Program-made: the position numbers and the translations under genes | Part shown: piece after piece, positions 47,019 to 55,820 of the stretch | How the letters are laid out: every line of letters begins with the position of its first letter | Numbering within the stretch: the stretch's first letter is position 1 | Notes under the pieces: model-generated | Told to the model about the DNA's origin: nothing | The model's input: only the letters and a program-made list of their open reading frames with translations | Databases searched by the model: none | Assembly (NCBI GenBank): GCA_963726435.1 | Contig: CAVSCJ010000006.1 | Coordinates: 434,001-498,000, forward strand | Direction of reading: 5' to 3' | Length of the DNA stretch: 64,000 nucleotides | Source: PALSA-660 sp963726435 | Lineage (GTDB): Bacteria; Actinomycetota; Coriobacteriia; Anaerosomatales; PALSA-660

Positions 47019-49411
47019 CGCGAGACCGTTCCGCAGGCGCTTGCGAGGACCGGACGTGGAGTACGTTTGCCCAACGGATTGTCGCACAGGCCGGCCGCTG
47101 TCCGAGCCCCCGCCGATGCGGGATCGGCAACTGGAGCAGCTGGCGCCCCGACCCATGTCAAGTCCCCTTGGAGATCCGTGCGCTCGACGCGGGCGCCGAC
47201 TCCAGCTAGGGCCTCCAAGGCCGTAGCCGAAGGATGTCCGAACCGATTGCCGGCACCCACGCTGATGAGCGCCCGCGCCGGAGCCCACACCGCGAGCGCC
47301 GACGGCACGTTGCCGTTGCGGCTCCCGTGGTGCGCGACCTTGAGCACGTCCACACGCGCACGCCACGCCTCGAGTACGCTGCGCTGCGCGCGCTCCTCCG
47401 CATCCCCGAGCAGCAGTGCTCGCCCACCCCCCATCTCCACGAGCAGCACCACGCTTGTGTCGTTCGCATCGAGCAGCCTCTCGCCGCCGCGCGGCCAGAG
47501 AACGCGGACCCTTGAATCCCCCACACTCCACACCGTGTCGCGGCGCAGCCTCACGACCCTGTCGGTGCGGGCGGTGCACGCCCGCGCGAGCGCGTCCACG
47601 GATGCGTCCTGCACGTCGGGCACTCCGATCCAGGCGGGCCGACCTACCCCTGCAAGCCCTGACAGGCCTCCCGTGTGGTCGTCATGCGCGTGCGTCAGCA
47701 CGAGGCCGTCCAAGCTGCGCACTCCGGCCCGCGCGAGCGCTCTTCGCAGCGCGACCGGCTCCGCGCCCGTGTCGACGAGCATCGTGTGCGGCCCGTCGCG
47801 CACCAGGATCGCGTCTCCCTGACCCACGTCGAGCACCTGTATCCGGGGCGGGCCGGCTCCGGTGCCGAACCAAGCGATGATCGCTGCGAAGGCAAGAGCG
47901 GCCGCCACTCCTGCCCTGACTCGGGCGGCCCGGCGTGGTTGGGGCCAGGTGAGCCACAGACCGGCCACGCCCACGATCCACGTCATCCAACCCCACCAAG
48001 GGACTGCGTCGCTGATCACGAACGCCCCTGGAATGCGTGCGACCGCCGCCCACATGGCCGCCGCCAAGGCGGCGGCTGAGGCGGCGAGCCTGAATAGCAC
48101 TGCGCCCGCCGACTGCCACGCCGGCAGCACGATGGCCCCCGCCATGCCGACACACGCTGCTCCCCCCACGATGGGCCCACTCGCAAGCAGCACCAGGGGG
48201 CCCAGGAGAGCCACGCCCCCGAACAACGTAGCGGCGATAGGCGCGACCCCCCACTGCGCCGCCAGCGACGCGCCGACGGCGCGCGAGGCACCCCGGCCGG
48301 CCACGGGTCTCAGCCACGCTTGGGCGAGCGGACCGAACAGCGCCAACGCGGTCAGCGCTACGGCGCCCAGCAGCAGTCCCACGTCGTAGGCGGCCGACGG
48401 ATCGGGCAGCACGAGGAGCAGCACGGCGATGCCGAGCGCGGCGGTGGCGTCGCGGCGCCGACCGGCGAGCCGAGCGAGCGCGGCAGCTGATGCCGCGATG
48501 GCCGCCCGCATCAGCGAGAGTCGGAATCCGGTGGCCGCCGCGACGACCGCGACGGCCGCGATCGTCGCGAGAGCGCGACCACGCCTGCTGGCGCCGAGGG
48601 CCCCCGCCACCCGCCCGATCATCAGGACGAGCGCCGCCAAGTGCAGGCCGGACGAGGTCATTGCCCACGCCACTCCCGCCGTCCGAGCGTCCTCCAAGGC
48701 GGATGCGGCGGGACCCGTCGCCGGGACGCCGAAGAGCATCGACGCGAGAAGCGCGGGTCCGCCACCGCCCAGCGCCGCCAAAGCACGGCAGCAGCGAGCG
48801 CGCCACGCAGCTATCACACCCAGCGGGCCGGGCGGCCAGCCGCAGGACTCCACGCGCCAGGGCGTCGCGCGCAGCGTCTCGCCCTTGCGGAACCGTCCGG
48901 CCTCGCGCTCCTGCCTCATGAGCGCGCGCATGCGGGCGCTCACGCGCACGCGAGCCCCGTAGTCGGGCGCGGTAACGCCTTCGGGCCAGGTGACGACGGC
49001 TGTGACGCCCCACGGCGCGGCATCGAGGCGCAGGTCGACAGTTGTCCCGAACGCCCCCGTCATCGGGTCGGAGACCACGGTTCCGGTCCACTCCCGCGGG
49101 CCCGCCTCCTCCAGGCGCGCCGCGGTGGCCGCGCTCCACCCGCCGTGCGCGAACGCCACTACGTAGGCGATTGCGCAGATCGCGAGCAGGGGCCCAGACC
49201 CCCACGAGCGCGCCACCAGCGCTCCCGCCATGAGGAGCGCGACCGCGGCCCAAGCCGCGATCGGCCAGCCCGGGCGGCCATCCAGCCAGCAGATGAGCGC
49301 CATCTCGGTGCCGCCCAGGGAGGCGATCCACGCCGATGCCGCCACCCACAGCAGAGGTGAGATCGACGGCCTGATCGTCCCCGGGGCAGCAATGGGAAGC
49401 CCGCGACTCAC
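46817..49411 (-). CDS. comEC: Competence protein ComEC/Rec2
   Basis: An 864-codon frame encoding the DNA-uptake channel. An N-terminal OB-like region (GPREWTGTVVSDPM) precedes the Competence domain with many TM spans, including ALLASMLFGVPATGP and SSGLHLAALVLMIGRVAG. The C-terminal metallo-beta-lactamase domain has IQVLDVGQGDAILVRDG, LTHAHDDHTGGLSG, VLKVAHHGSRNG and a final GHPSATALEAL. The recognisable protein ends near 47150; the frame then continues about 330 bases, 202 of them inside holA, with no coding character. The natural stop may have been lost. GTG 49411 overlaps the comEA stop in GTGA. Confidence 0.92.
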   Translation of the reverse strand: MSRGLPIAAPGTIRPSISPLLWVAASAWIASLGGTEMALICWLDGRPGWPIAAWAAVALLMAGALVARSWGSGPLLAICAIAYVVAFAHGGWSAATAARLEEAGPREWTGTVVSDPMTGAFGTTVDLRLDAAPWGVTAVVTWPEGVTAPDYGARVRVSARMRALMRQEREAGRFRKGETLRATPWRVESCGWPPGPLGVIAAWRARCCRALAALGGGGPALLASMLFGVPATGPAASALEDARTAGVAWAMTSSGLHLAALVLMIGRVAGALGASRRGRALATIAAVAVVAAATGFRLSLMRAAIAASAAALARLAGRRRDATAALGIAVLLLVLPDPSAAYDVGLLLGAVALTALALFGPLAQAWLRPVAGRGASRAVGASLAAQWGVAPIAATLFGGVALLGPLVLLASGPIVGGAACVGMAGAIVLPAWQSAGAVLFRLAASAAALAAAMWAAVARIPGAFVISDAVPWWGWMTWIVGVAGLWLTWPQPRRAARVRAGVAAALAFAAIIAWFGTGAGPPRIQVLDVGQGDAILVRDGPHTMLVDTGAEPVALRRALARAGVRSLDGLVLTHAHDDHTGGLSGLAGVGRPAWIGVPDVQDASVDALARACTARTDRVVRLRRDTVWSVGDSRVRVLWPRGGERLLDANDTSVVLLVEMGGGRALLLGDAEERAQRSVLEAWRARVDVLKVAHHGSRNGNVPSALAVWAPARALISVGAGNRFGHPSATALEALAGVGARVERTDLQGDLTWVGAPAAPVADPASAGARTAAGLCDNPLGKRTPRPVLASACGTVSRWLAPISAISSPSTSYTAPRSCCWSARSSACAIVSQQWPTWTSTSRRSTGPRPPPTRSSVLPTPCRS

Positions 49412-50082
49412 CCTGCTGTCACGAGGTCCTTCAGCGCGTCGAACTTGGACGGCCCGATGCCGGGAACGCGGAGGAGGTCATCGACGGTGCGAAAGGGCCC
49501 GTTCTCGTTGCGGTCCGAGACGATCTTGCTCGCCGTGGCCGGTCCGACCCCGGGCAGCGTGTCCAACTGCGCCTCGGTGGCGGTGTTCAGATCGATCTTG
49601 CCGGAGCGCACACCCGTCGACGGGTTGGCGGAACCGCCGGCGGACCCACCCGCTCCCTGCCGCGCGACGGAGATCTGTTCGCCATCGGCGACGACGCGCG
49701 CGAGGTTGACCGCCGACTGGTCGGCCGCTCCGAGCAGACCTCCAGCCGCATCGATCGCGTCTATGGCGCGCGATCCGCCCGCCAACTCGTAGACTCCGGG
49801 ACGGCGCACCTCTCCGACGACGTGCACTGTGACCGTCGCCGCCATCGCCGGCTGAGCGCCCCCGGACGACTCCGTCGAGGCCTTGACCACGGAGACGGCA
49901 CCTGTCTGCGGGGACCCGTCATCTCCGCCGACCGAGAAGACGCCCGACCACCACAGCGTTCCGGCCACGCAGACAGCGGTTGCGGCCGCCGCCCAGACCG
50001 CGACACGCCCGGACGTGGGGAGCCCGTCGAACCCGGCGCGGCAGGCAAGCTCCTCCGCCCAGTCGCGCAACTCCCGCAACAA
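49408..50082 (-). CDS. comEA: ComEA-type DNA-binding competence protein
   Basis: A roughly 224-residue membrane-anchored DNA receptor. One TM span (VAVWAAAATAVCVAGTLWW) is followed by a linker, an SLBB domain (TVTVHVVGEVRRPGVYEL to VVADGEQISV), and two helix-hairpin-helix motifs at the end (IDLNTATEAQLDTLPGVGPA, and FRTVDDLLRVPGIGPSKFDA). I start at TTG 50082, about 9 bases after AAGGGGG, because an upstream ATG at 50148 would put the leuS-side hairpin inside the coding region. The order comEA-comEC is the standard late competence operon. Confidence 0.88.
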   Translation of the reverse strand: MLRELRDWAEELACRAGFDGLPTSGRVAVWAAAATAVCVAGTLWWSGVFSVGGDDGSPQTGAVSVVKASTESSGGAQPAMAATVTVHVVGEVRRPGVYELAGGSRAIDAIDAAGGLLGAADQSAVNLARVVADGEQISVARQGAGGSAGGSANPSTGVRSGKIDLNTATEAQLDTLPGVGPATASKIVSDRNENGPFRTVDDLLRVPGIGPSKFDALKDLVTAG

Positions 50083-50089
50083 TGAAGGA

Positions 50090-50123
50090 CGCCCCCTTTC
50101 CGCCCATGCGGACGAAAGGGGCG
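50090..50123 (-). terminator. Imperfect hairpin between leuS and comEA
   Basis: Arms CGCCCCTTTCGTCC / GGCGGAAAGGGGGCG with a short loop, followed on the minus strand by TCCTTCATTGTT. Probably the leuS terminator. Confidence 0.6.
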
Positions 50124-50201
50124 CCCGCTCGCAGCCACCTGAGAGCATGAGCAGAGCGCCTTAGCGGCGCCTTGCCGGAAGCTTCCCAGAGACGGACCGG
50201 G

Positions 50202-52757
50202 TCAGCTTGCGACCACGCTCACGAGCTTCCCCGGCACCACGACGACCTTGCGGACGCTCTTGCCGTGCAGGTGAGCAGCGACCTTCGGCAGTGCCAAAGC
50301 CGCTGCAGTCACGTCGGCCTCGCTCGCACCCACGGCGATCGTGAGCCGGTCGCGCACCTTCCCATTCACCTGCACGGGAAGCTCGACGAACTCCGCCACC
50401 AGCGCTGACACGTCGAACTCGGGCCATGGCTGCCGGTGGACCGAATCCGCCTCACGCAGCACCTCGCGCCACAGCTCCTCGGCCATGTGGGGAGCGAAGG
50501 GAGCGAGCAGGAGCGTGAGATCGCGAACCGCCGCCCGTAGGAGGCCCAGGTCGCGGCTGGACGCCGGCACGTCGCGGCGGTAGTCGTACAGCGCGTTGAC
50601 GTATTCCATCACGGCTGAGAGTGCCGTATTGAATTGGAAACGCTCGATGTCGTCGCCGCACTTCGCGATGGAGGCTGCGGCCGCCCGCCGAAGCTCCTTC
50701 TCTGCCTCACCGGGATCCGCGGCTGCGGACGCGGCCGAGGCACTCTCCTCGGCCACTTCATCGACGATACGCCACGCGCGGTTCAGGAACCGCCACATGC
50801 CGTCCAGGCCCTCGAACGACCAGTCGAGATCCTTGTCCGGGGGCGCCATGAACAGGATGTAGGCGCGCAGTGTGTCGGCGCCGTAGCGCGCGATCATGTC
50901 CTCGGGAGCCACGACATTCCCGCTCGACTTCGACATCGTCGCGCCGTCGAGCTTGACCATTCCCTGCGTCAGCAGGTTCGTGAACGGCTCACCGAACGTC
51001 AGCAGGCCCATGTCGCGCAGCGCCTTGGTGAAGAAGCGCGAGTAGAGCAGGTGGAGGATGGCGTGCTCGATGCCGCCGATGTATTGGTCGACGGGCATCC
51101 AGTAGCCGACCTTGCCCGGGTCGAACGCGGCGCCGTCGTTGCGCGCGTCACAGTAGCGCAGGTAGTACCAAGACGAGCACGTGAATGTGTCCATCGTGTC
51201 GGTCTCGCGACGCGCGTGTCCGCCGCACTTGGGACACTCGGTCTCATAGAACTCGGGATGGTCGGCGAGGGTTTCGCCCTTGGTGATGTCGACGTCCAGC
51301 GGAAGCAAGACAGGCAGCTGCTCCTCGGGAACCGGAACGAGGCCGCACGAAGGGCAGTGCACCGCCGGGATCGGATTGCCCCAGTAGCGCTGCCGCGAGA
51401 TGAGCCAGTCGCGGAGCCGGAAGTTGACGGTCTCGCGTCCGAGGCCGCGCTCGTCCAGCCACGTACTCACGGCGTGCATCCCCTCGGAGTCCTTGCCGCC
51501 GTGCATCCCGGTGAACTCACCTGACTGCACCATCATGCCGGGCCCTGTGTAAGCGCACCTCGTGTTGCCGGACACGCGGTCCCAGTCCACGTCGCTCACG
51601 ACGCGCCCGTGAGCGTCCTTGAGCCGCGCGTACAGGGGGTCGTCTTCGGGGACGACCACCGGCGGGATCGGCAGGCCGTACTTCCGGGCGAACTCGAAGT
51701 CTCGCTCGTCACCGGAGGGGACTGCCATCACGGCGCCCGTCCCGTACTCCAGCAGCACGTAGTCCGCGACCCAGACAGGCACCTTCTCGCCGTTGACGGG
51801 GTTGACGACGTACCTGCCCGTGAAGGCGCCGCGCTTGGTGCGGCCGCTCGAGGCACGCTCGACGGAGGTCTCCTTGGCGGCCATCTCCACGACGCCCGCC
51901 ACGTCGGCCTCGTATTCGGTTCCGGCGGCCAACTCGCGGACGAGCCGATGCTCCGGCGCGAGCAGGAAGAAGGTGCAGCCGAAGAGCGTGTCCGGCCGTG
52001 TCGTGAACACTGTGATACGGCGGTCGGTCGGCTCACCGGCCGGATCGCACAAGGTGAACTCGACCTCGGCTCCCTCGCTGCGGCCTATCCAGTTGGCCTG
52101 CATTGCCTTCACGCGCTCGGGCCAGCCGGTCAGACCCTCCAGGTCGTCGAGCAGCTCCTGCGAGTAGTCGGTGATCTTGAGGTACCACTGCTCCAGCTCG
52201 CGCTTCTCGACCCGGGACTTGCATCGCCAGCACACGCCGTCGCCGATGACCTGCTCGTTGGCGAGCACCGTCTTGCACGACGGGCACCAGTTCACTGGGG
52301 AGGACCGGCGCTCCACGAGTCCGCGCTCCCAGAACTTGAGGAACATCCACTGGCCCCAACGGTAGAACTCGGGGTCGCACGTGCGTACCGTGCGGTCCCA
52401 GTCGTAGCTGAAGCCCATGCGGCGGAAGGACGCGGCCTGCGTCTCGATGTTGGCGTACGTCCAGGTCGCGGGATGACTGCGTGACTTGATGGCTGCGTTC
52501 TCGGCCGGCAGTCCGAAGGCGTCCCAACCGATGGGGTGAAGTACGTTGAAACCGCGCATCGTGGAGTGGCGCGCGGCTACGTCGCCGATCGTGTAGTTGC
52601 GGACGTGGCCCATGTGGATGTCACCGGAAGGGTACGGGAACATCTCCAGGACGTACTTCTTGGGACGCTCGGTGTCCTCCCCGACGTGATGGAGGCCTTC
52701 GCGCTCCCAGGTGTCCTGCCACTTCGGTTCGATGGCCAGCGGGTCGTACTTGGTCAC
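50202..52757 (-). CDS. leuS: Leucyl-tRNA synthetase
   Basis: An 851-residue class I synthetase. The HIGH-type motif is in EMFPYPSGDIHMGHVRNYT. A zinc-ribbon-like CPSC..CWRC region is present. The CP1 editing domain has VFTTRPDTLFG and the conserved GTGAVMAVPSGDERD. The KMSKS-type motif is DGATMSKSSGNVV, and a C-terminal anticodon-binding domain ends the protein. The GTG start has GGAGGG 6 bases upstream. A -10-like TATGAT lies about 45 bases upstream. Confidence 0.97.
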   Translation of the reverse strand: MTKYDPLAIEPKWQDTWEREGLHHVGEDTERPKKYVLEMFPYPSGDIHMGHVRNYTIGDVAARHSTMRGFNVLHPIGWDAFGLPAENAAIKSRSHPATWTYANIETQAASFRRMGFSYDWDRTVRTCDPEFYRWGQWMFLKFWERGLVERRSSPVNWCPSCKTVLANEQVIGDGVCWRCKSRVEKRELEQWYLKITDYSQELLDDLEGLTGWPERVKAMQANWIGRSEGAEVEFTLCDPAGEPTDRRITVFTTRPDTLFGCTFFLLAPEHRLVRELAAGTEYEADVAGVVEMAAKETSVERASSGRTKRGAFTGRYVVNPVNGEKVPVWVADYVLLEYGTGAVMAVPSGDERDFEFARKYGLPIPPVVVPEDDPLYARLKDAHGRVVSDVDWDRVSGNTRCAYTGPGMMVQSGEFTGMHGGKDSEGMHAVSTWLDERGLGRETVNFRLRDWLISRQRYWGNPIPAVHCPSCGLVPVPEEQLPVLLPLDVDITKGETLADHPEFYETECPKCGGHARRETDTMDTFTCSSWYYLRYCDARNDGAAFDPGKVGYWMPVDQYIGGIEHAILHLLYSRFFTKALRDMGLLTFGEPFTNLLTQGMVKLDGATMSKSSGNVVAPEDMIARYGADTLRAYILFMAPPDKDLDWSFEGLDGMWRFLNRAWRIVDEVAEESASAASAAADPGEAEKELRRAAAASIAKCGDDIERFQFNTALSAVMEYVNALYDYRRDVPASSRDLGLLRAAVRDLTLLLAPFAPHMAEELWREVLREADSVHRQPWPEFDVSALVAEFVELPVQVNGKVRDRLTIAVGASEADVTAAALALPKVAAHLHGKSVRKVVVVPGKLVSVVAS

Positions 52758-52843
52758 GGCGTACCCTCCGCGCGGATCTCGGTGGTCTGGTGCGGAGCAT
52801 CATAGCGAATCGCGACGCCCCCACGCCCAGCGATGAGCGGGCG

Positions 52844-54067
52844 CTACTTCAGAGGATCACCGAAGTACTTCCAGTACAGCTTCCAGAACGACGTGTTGCC
52901 GTGGAAGTGCGGAGTGTAGCGGTACAGAGAGTGGGTGGATGCGTTGGAGGGGTAGACGGCCATACCGTCGATCGATATGGATATGCCGCTGCGCCATGAG
53001 GAGCTATTGCGCTTCAGCGCCCGGGCGCCGCCCCAGATCTGGTTCCCGAAACCCTGATACTGCGACAGCGTGCGCGAGTCCATCTTGCCGCAGCCCATCG
53101 CCCAATCCAGCGCGTACTGCGTGAGGTCGGACCGCGAGATCAGCGACTGTTCCTTCTGCAGCGTCACCAGGATCACCTTCGGGCTCACGCCCCAAGCGAC
53201 AGCGGCGTCGGCGATCATCTCGGCCGCGCTCTTCGTGACGCCGCTGTGGTCCTTGCCCGTATAGGTGCCGAGCTTGCCCGACTGCGTCTTCAGGAACGCC
53301 TGGATGCCGTCGACGGATAGCGAGTTGCCATCCAGGTAGTTGTCGTCGGAGATGATCGTGTTGGCGTTGAAGCCTACCGGCGGATTGGGGGTGCCGTCGT
53401 TGAGGGCGGCTGCCGCGGCAGCCGCGGCCTCTGCAGCCTCCTGCTCCTTCACCAGCCGCGCTATGTCCGCGCCCAGAGAACGAACGAGCGCCTGCTGCTT
53501 CGCGATCACGGCGTTCACTACCGCCATCCGCGCATCCGCCTGCTGTCGCAGCGCAGTCAGTTCGGTCTCCCGCTGGGTCTGCTGCTGCCGAAGGGTGTCG
53601 GCTTCTCGCCGCGCCGTTGTCAGCCCTTCCAGCAGGCTCGAGTCCGATTCCTGGATGTAGGACAGCATGTCCATCCGCGAGAACAGGTCGTCCAAGGTCG
53701 AGACCGACAGCAGGGCCTGCAGCATCTCGAAGCCGCCAGACTTGTACATGGTCGCCACCCGCTCGTCGAGCAGCGCCTGCCGCGACGCGATCTCGGCCTC
53801 CAGCTGCTCGAGCGTCGCATTGGTGGCCTCGAGGTCCGCGCGCGCGACATCGAGCTCCGATCCGGCTTGCTCGTAGTCGGCCAGCGCCGTGGCGAGCTGG
53901 GACTGCGAGGCTGCCATCAGGGACCCGGCCTTGGCGACCTGAGCCCTCTTGGCGCGGATCGTGGCGGCCCGACTTGCGGCGGACGCGGGCGCGGCAACGA
54001 ACATCGTGGCCGCCAAGACCGCGACGCTCAGGGTCATTGCGAGGATCGAGCGTCCGTGCTTCGTCAT
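52844..54067 (-). CDS. Secreted coiled-coil protein with C-terminal helical domain
   Basis: 407 residues with a Sec signal peptide (about 1-33, cleavage after APASA). Residues 40-230 form a CwlO/PcsB-like coiled coil (QLATALADYEQAGSELDV; AEIASRQALLDERVATMYKS; LLSVSTLDDLFSRMDML), typical of wall-hydrolase regulators activated by FtsEX. An Ala-rich hinge precedes the C-terminal domain (about 265-400) with GVSPKVILVTLQKEQSLIS, WAMGCGKMDSRTLSQYQGFG and YPSNASTHSLYRYTPHFHGN. This type is found in several actinobacterial secreted proteins and probably binds or cleaves wall material. ATG 54067 has GGGAGA just upstream. Confidence 0.8.
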   Translation of the reverse strand: MTKHGRSILAMTLSVAVLAATMFVAAPASAASRAATIRAKRAQVAKAGSLMAASQSQLATALADYEQAGSELDVARADLEATNATLEQLEAEIASRQALLDERVATMYKSGGFEMLQALLSVSTLDDLFSRMDMLSYIQESDSSLLEGLTTARREADTLRQQQTQRETELTALRQQADARMAVVNAVIAKQQALVRSLGADIARLVKEQEAAEAAAAAAAALNDGTPNPPVGFNANTIISDDNYLDGNSLSVDGIQAFLKTQSGKLGTYTGKDHSGVTKSAAEMIADAAVAWGVSPKVILVTLQKEQSLISRSDLTQYALDWAMGCGKMDSRTLSQYQGFGNQIWGGARALKRNSSSWRSGISISIDGMAVYPSNASTHSLYRYTPHFHGNTSFWKLYWKYFGDPLK

Positions 54068-54244
54068 GTCTCCCGGGATCGGGGGCAGGCGCAACTACGA
54101 AGGATACACCGACAGCGCACGCCGGTCGCCCCGCAACGCGGAGACGATCGGTCGCGCGGATGCGTCCCGCGTCACTCTATCGGTCGCCAGCGCGGCTCCG
54201 ATGATGCTTGCAGGCCTTCCCGCCGGAATCCTCATACAACGCAA

Positions 54245-54273
54245 GAGAAGCCGGGTACGGGACCCGGCCTCTC
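54245..54273 (-). terminator. Terminator of tRNA-Ala
   Basis: Arms AGAGGCCGGGT / ACCCGGCTTCT with one mismatch, starting 13 bases beyond the encoded CCA. Confidence 0.65.
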
Positions 54274-54285
54274 CATACTCGTCTC

Positions 54286-54361
54286 TGGTGGAGCCAAGGG
54301 GGATCGAACCCCTGACCTCTTGGCTGCCAGCCAAGCGCTCTCCCAGCTGAGCTATGGCCCC
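54286..54361 (-). tRNA. tRNA-Ala (anticodon GGC)
   Basis: 76 bases with an encoded CCA. Acceptor GGGGCCA/TGGCTCC with the G-T pair typical of tRNA-Ala at the third position, anticodon stem CTTGG/CCAAG, loop CTGGCAG giving GGC, T arm AGGGG-TTCGATC-CCCCT. A consensus promoter lies 35 bases upstream. Confidence 0.97.
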
Positions 54362-54395
54362 ACATCTGGGCTGCCCCGGTGAGGGCGCGAGGGAC

Positions 54396-54424
54396 AGTAT
54401 ACGAACGGCACCAGGGGCGGTCAA
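54396..54424 (-). promoter_or_regulatory. Promoter of tRNA-Ala
   Basis: TTGACC (-35) and TATACT (-10) with 17-base spacing on the minus strand. The -10 ends 35 bases before the tRNA. Confidence 0.85.
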
Positions 54425-54441
54425 CCGCATGGACACCCTGC

Positions 54442-55392
54442 TCAGGGGCCGCTTCGCTCGACCAGGCGCGCGGGCGGTCCCTCCAGAGCGACCTCGAGGA
54501 CGTCACGTTCCCCGCGACCCGACACGAAGGTCGCTAGGACCTCGCTCACGGCCATGCCGATCAGTATCAGAGCGGCTCCGGCAAGTCCGACTGGACCGAG
54601 CCTCTCTCCCACCACCAGCCACGCGAACAGCCCTCCGAAGGCCGGCTCGCAGATCAGTATCAGGGCGGTCCGCGTCGGCGACAGATGCCTCTGAGCATAG
54701 GTCTGGACAGCGAACGCAACTGCGGATGCAAGCACGCCCGTGACGGCCAGCGCCAAGAGCAGCGACGGGCTGGTCGGGGCAGGCGGACGTTCGCTCAGCC
54801 CCATCCCCCCGCATACGACGGCCACGGTCGCCAGTTGGACCAGGGTGAGCGGGCGTGCGTCGTGCCCGCGACCGATGGAGCCGAGCACGATCATATGGCC
54901 CGAGTAGGCCACAGCGCAGATGAGAACGAGAGTGTCACCGACGTTCCAGCCAGCGTTGCCTCCACCGCCCGAGAGAAGCCACAGCCCGGCGACTGCCGCC
55001 ACCACTCCGACCCAGGCGGTCCACTTCGGCATGCGACGCAGTATCAGCCCCTGCATGAACGGCGTGATCACGACGAACATGCCCGTGATGAACGCCGCAC
55101 GACCGGGGCTCGTCATACCCGGGGCGAGACCGAGAGTCTGGAACACGTATCCCGCAGTGAGGAACCCTCCCGCCACGATGCCGGCCTTGATCACGCGGGG
55201 GTTCAGGCGACGCAAGGTGGAAGGGAACAGCACGAGGAAAGCCACCGTCGCCACGCCGAAGCGCAGGCCCAGGAACGAGTACACAGGGTAGGACGCGACG
55301 GCGTCCCGAACCATGACGAATGTGGTCCCCCATACCGCCGCCACACCCACCAGAGCGGCGCTGACGAGCCAGCGGCGGCTGGAGTCGCTCAT
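54442..55392 (-). CDS. EamA/DMT-family permease
   Basis: A 316-residue transporter-like protein with about ten TM helices in two EamA repeats. Repeat 1 starts VSAALVGVAAVWGTTFVMVR with FLGLRFGVATVAFLVLF; repeat 2 includes VLICAVAYSGHMIVLGSIG and ends TRTALILICEPAFGGLFAWL then ILIGMAVSEVLA. Family members export amino acids or metabolites; the substrate cannot be inferred. ATG 55392 has AGGGG 6-7 bases upstream. It lies 26 bases downstream of rsfS. Confidence 0.9.
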   Translation of the reverse strand: MSDSSRRWLVSAALVGVAAVWGTTFVMVRDAVASYPVYSFLGLRFGVATVAFLVLFPSTLRRLNPRVIKAGIVAGGFLTAGYVFQTLGLAPGMTSPGRAAFITGMFVVITPFMQGLILRRMPKWTAWVGVVAAVAGLWLLSGGGGNAGWNVGDTLVLICAVAYSGHMIVLGSIGRGHDARPLTLVQLATVAVVCGGMGLSERPPAPTSPSLLLALAVTGVLASAVAFAVQTYAQRHLSPTRTALILICEPAFGGLFAWLVVGERLGPVGLAGAALILIGMAVSEVLATFVSGRGERDVLEVALEGPPARLVERSGP

Positions 55393-55418
55393 GCCCGCCC
55401 CTGCGGGCTGCTCTCCCG

Positions 55419-55820
55419 CTACTGCGCCGCCGCTGTGCTTGGGGCGGTATCGGCCAGACCGGCCCGCAGCGTCAGAACGGGCGCGTCGCTCCACAGTCTC
55501 TCCAAACGGTAGAATTCGCGCTCCGCTGCCTGGAACACGTGCACCACGAAGTCACCGTAATCGAGAAGGACCCACTTGAGGTCGCTCTCGCCCTCGCGGC
55601 CTCGCGGTCTCAATCCTGCCTCGCGAAGCACATCCTCGATCGAATCCGCGATCGCGTGCACCTGCCGGTCGTTGGCTCCGGTCGCGATGAGGAAGTAGTC
55701 CGTCACCACGAGCGTGTCCCCGACGAACATCGCCACGACGTCCGTGGCCTTCTTGTCGTCGGCAGCGGCCGCAGCAAGCCGCACCAAGGACTCGATCTCC
55801 CGCTTCGAGGTGGATGTCAC
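55419..55820 (-). CDS. rsfS: Ribosomal silencing factor RsfS
   Basis: A 133-residue protein that binds L14 and blocks subunit joining in slow growth. Marks are VVTDYFLIATGANDRQVHAI, ADSIEDVLREAG and the signature WVLLDYGDFVVHVFQAAERE followed by FYRLERLW. A short Ala/Thr tail is extra. The start overlaps the stop of the upstream LCP gene by 4 bases. The order obg-proB-proA-nadD-yqeK-LCP-rsfS is typical of Gram-positive genomes. Confidence 0.96.
   Translation of the reverse strand: MTSTSKREIESLVRLAAAAADDKKATDVVAMFVGDTLVVTDYFLIATGANDRQVHAIADSIEDVLREAGLRPRGREGESDLKWVLLDYGDFVVHVFQAAEREFYRLERLWSDAPVLTLRAGLADTAPSTAAAQ

Noticed and set aside
46023..47579. A longer holA starting about 190 codons upstream
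   Set aside because: The extra N-terminus lies inside comEC in another frame and has no delta-subunit similarity. The family start is at MASADLGDLKPVYL.
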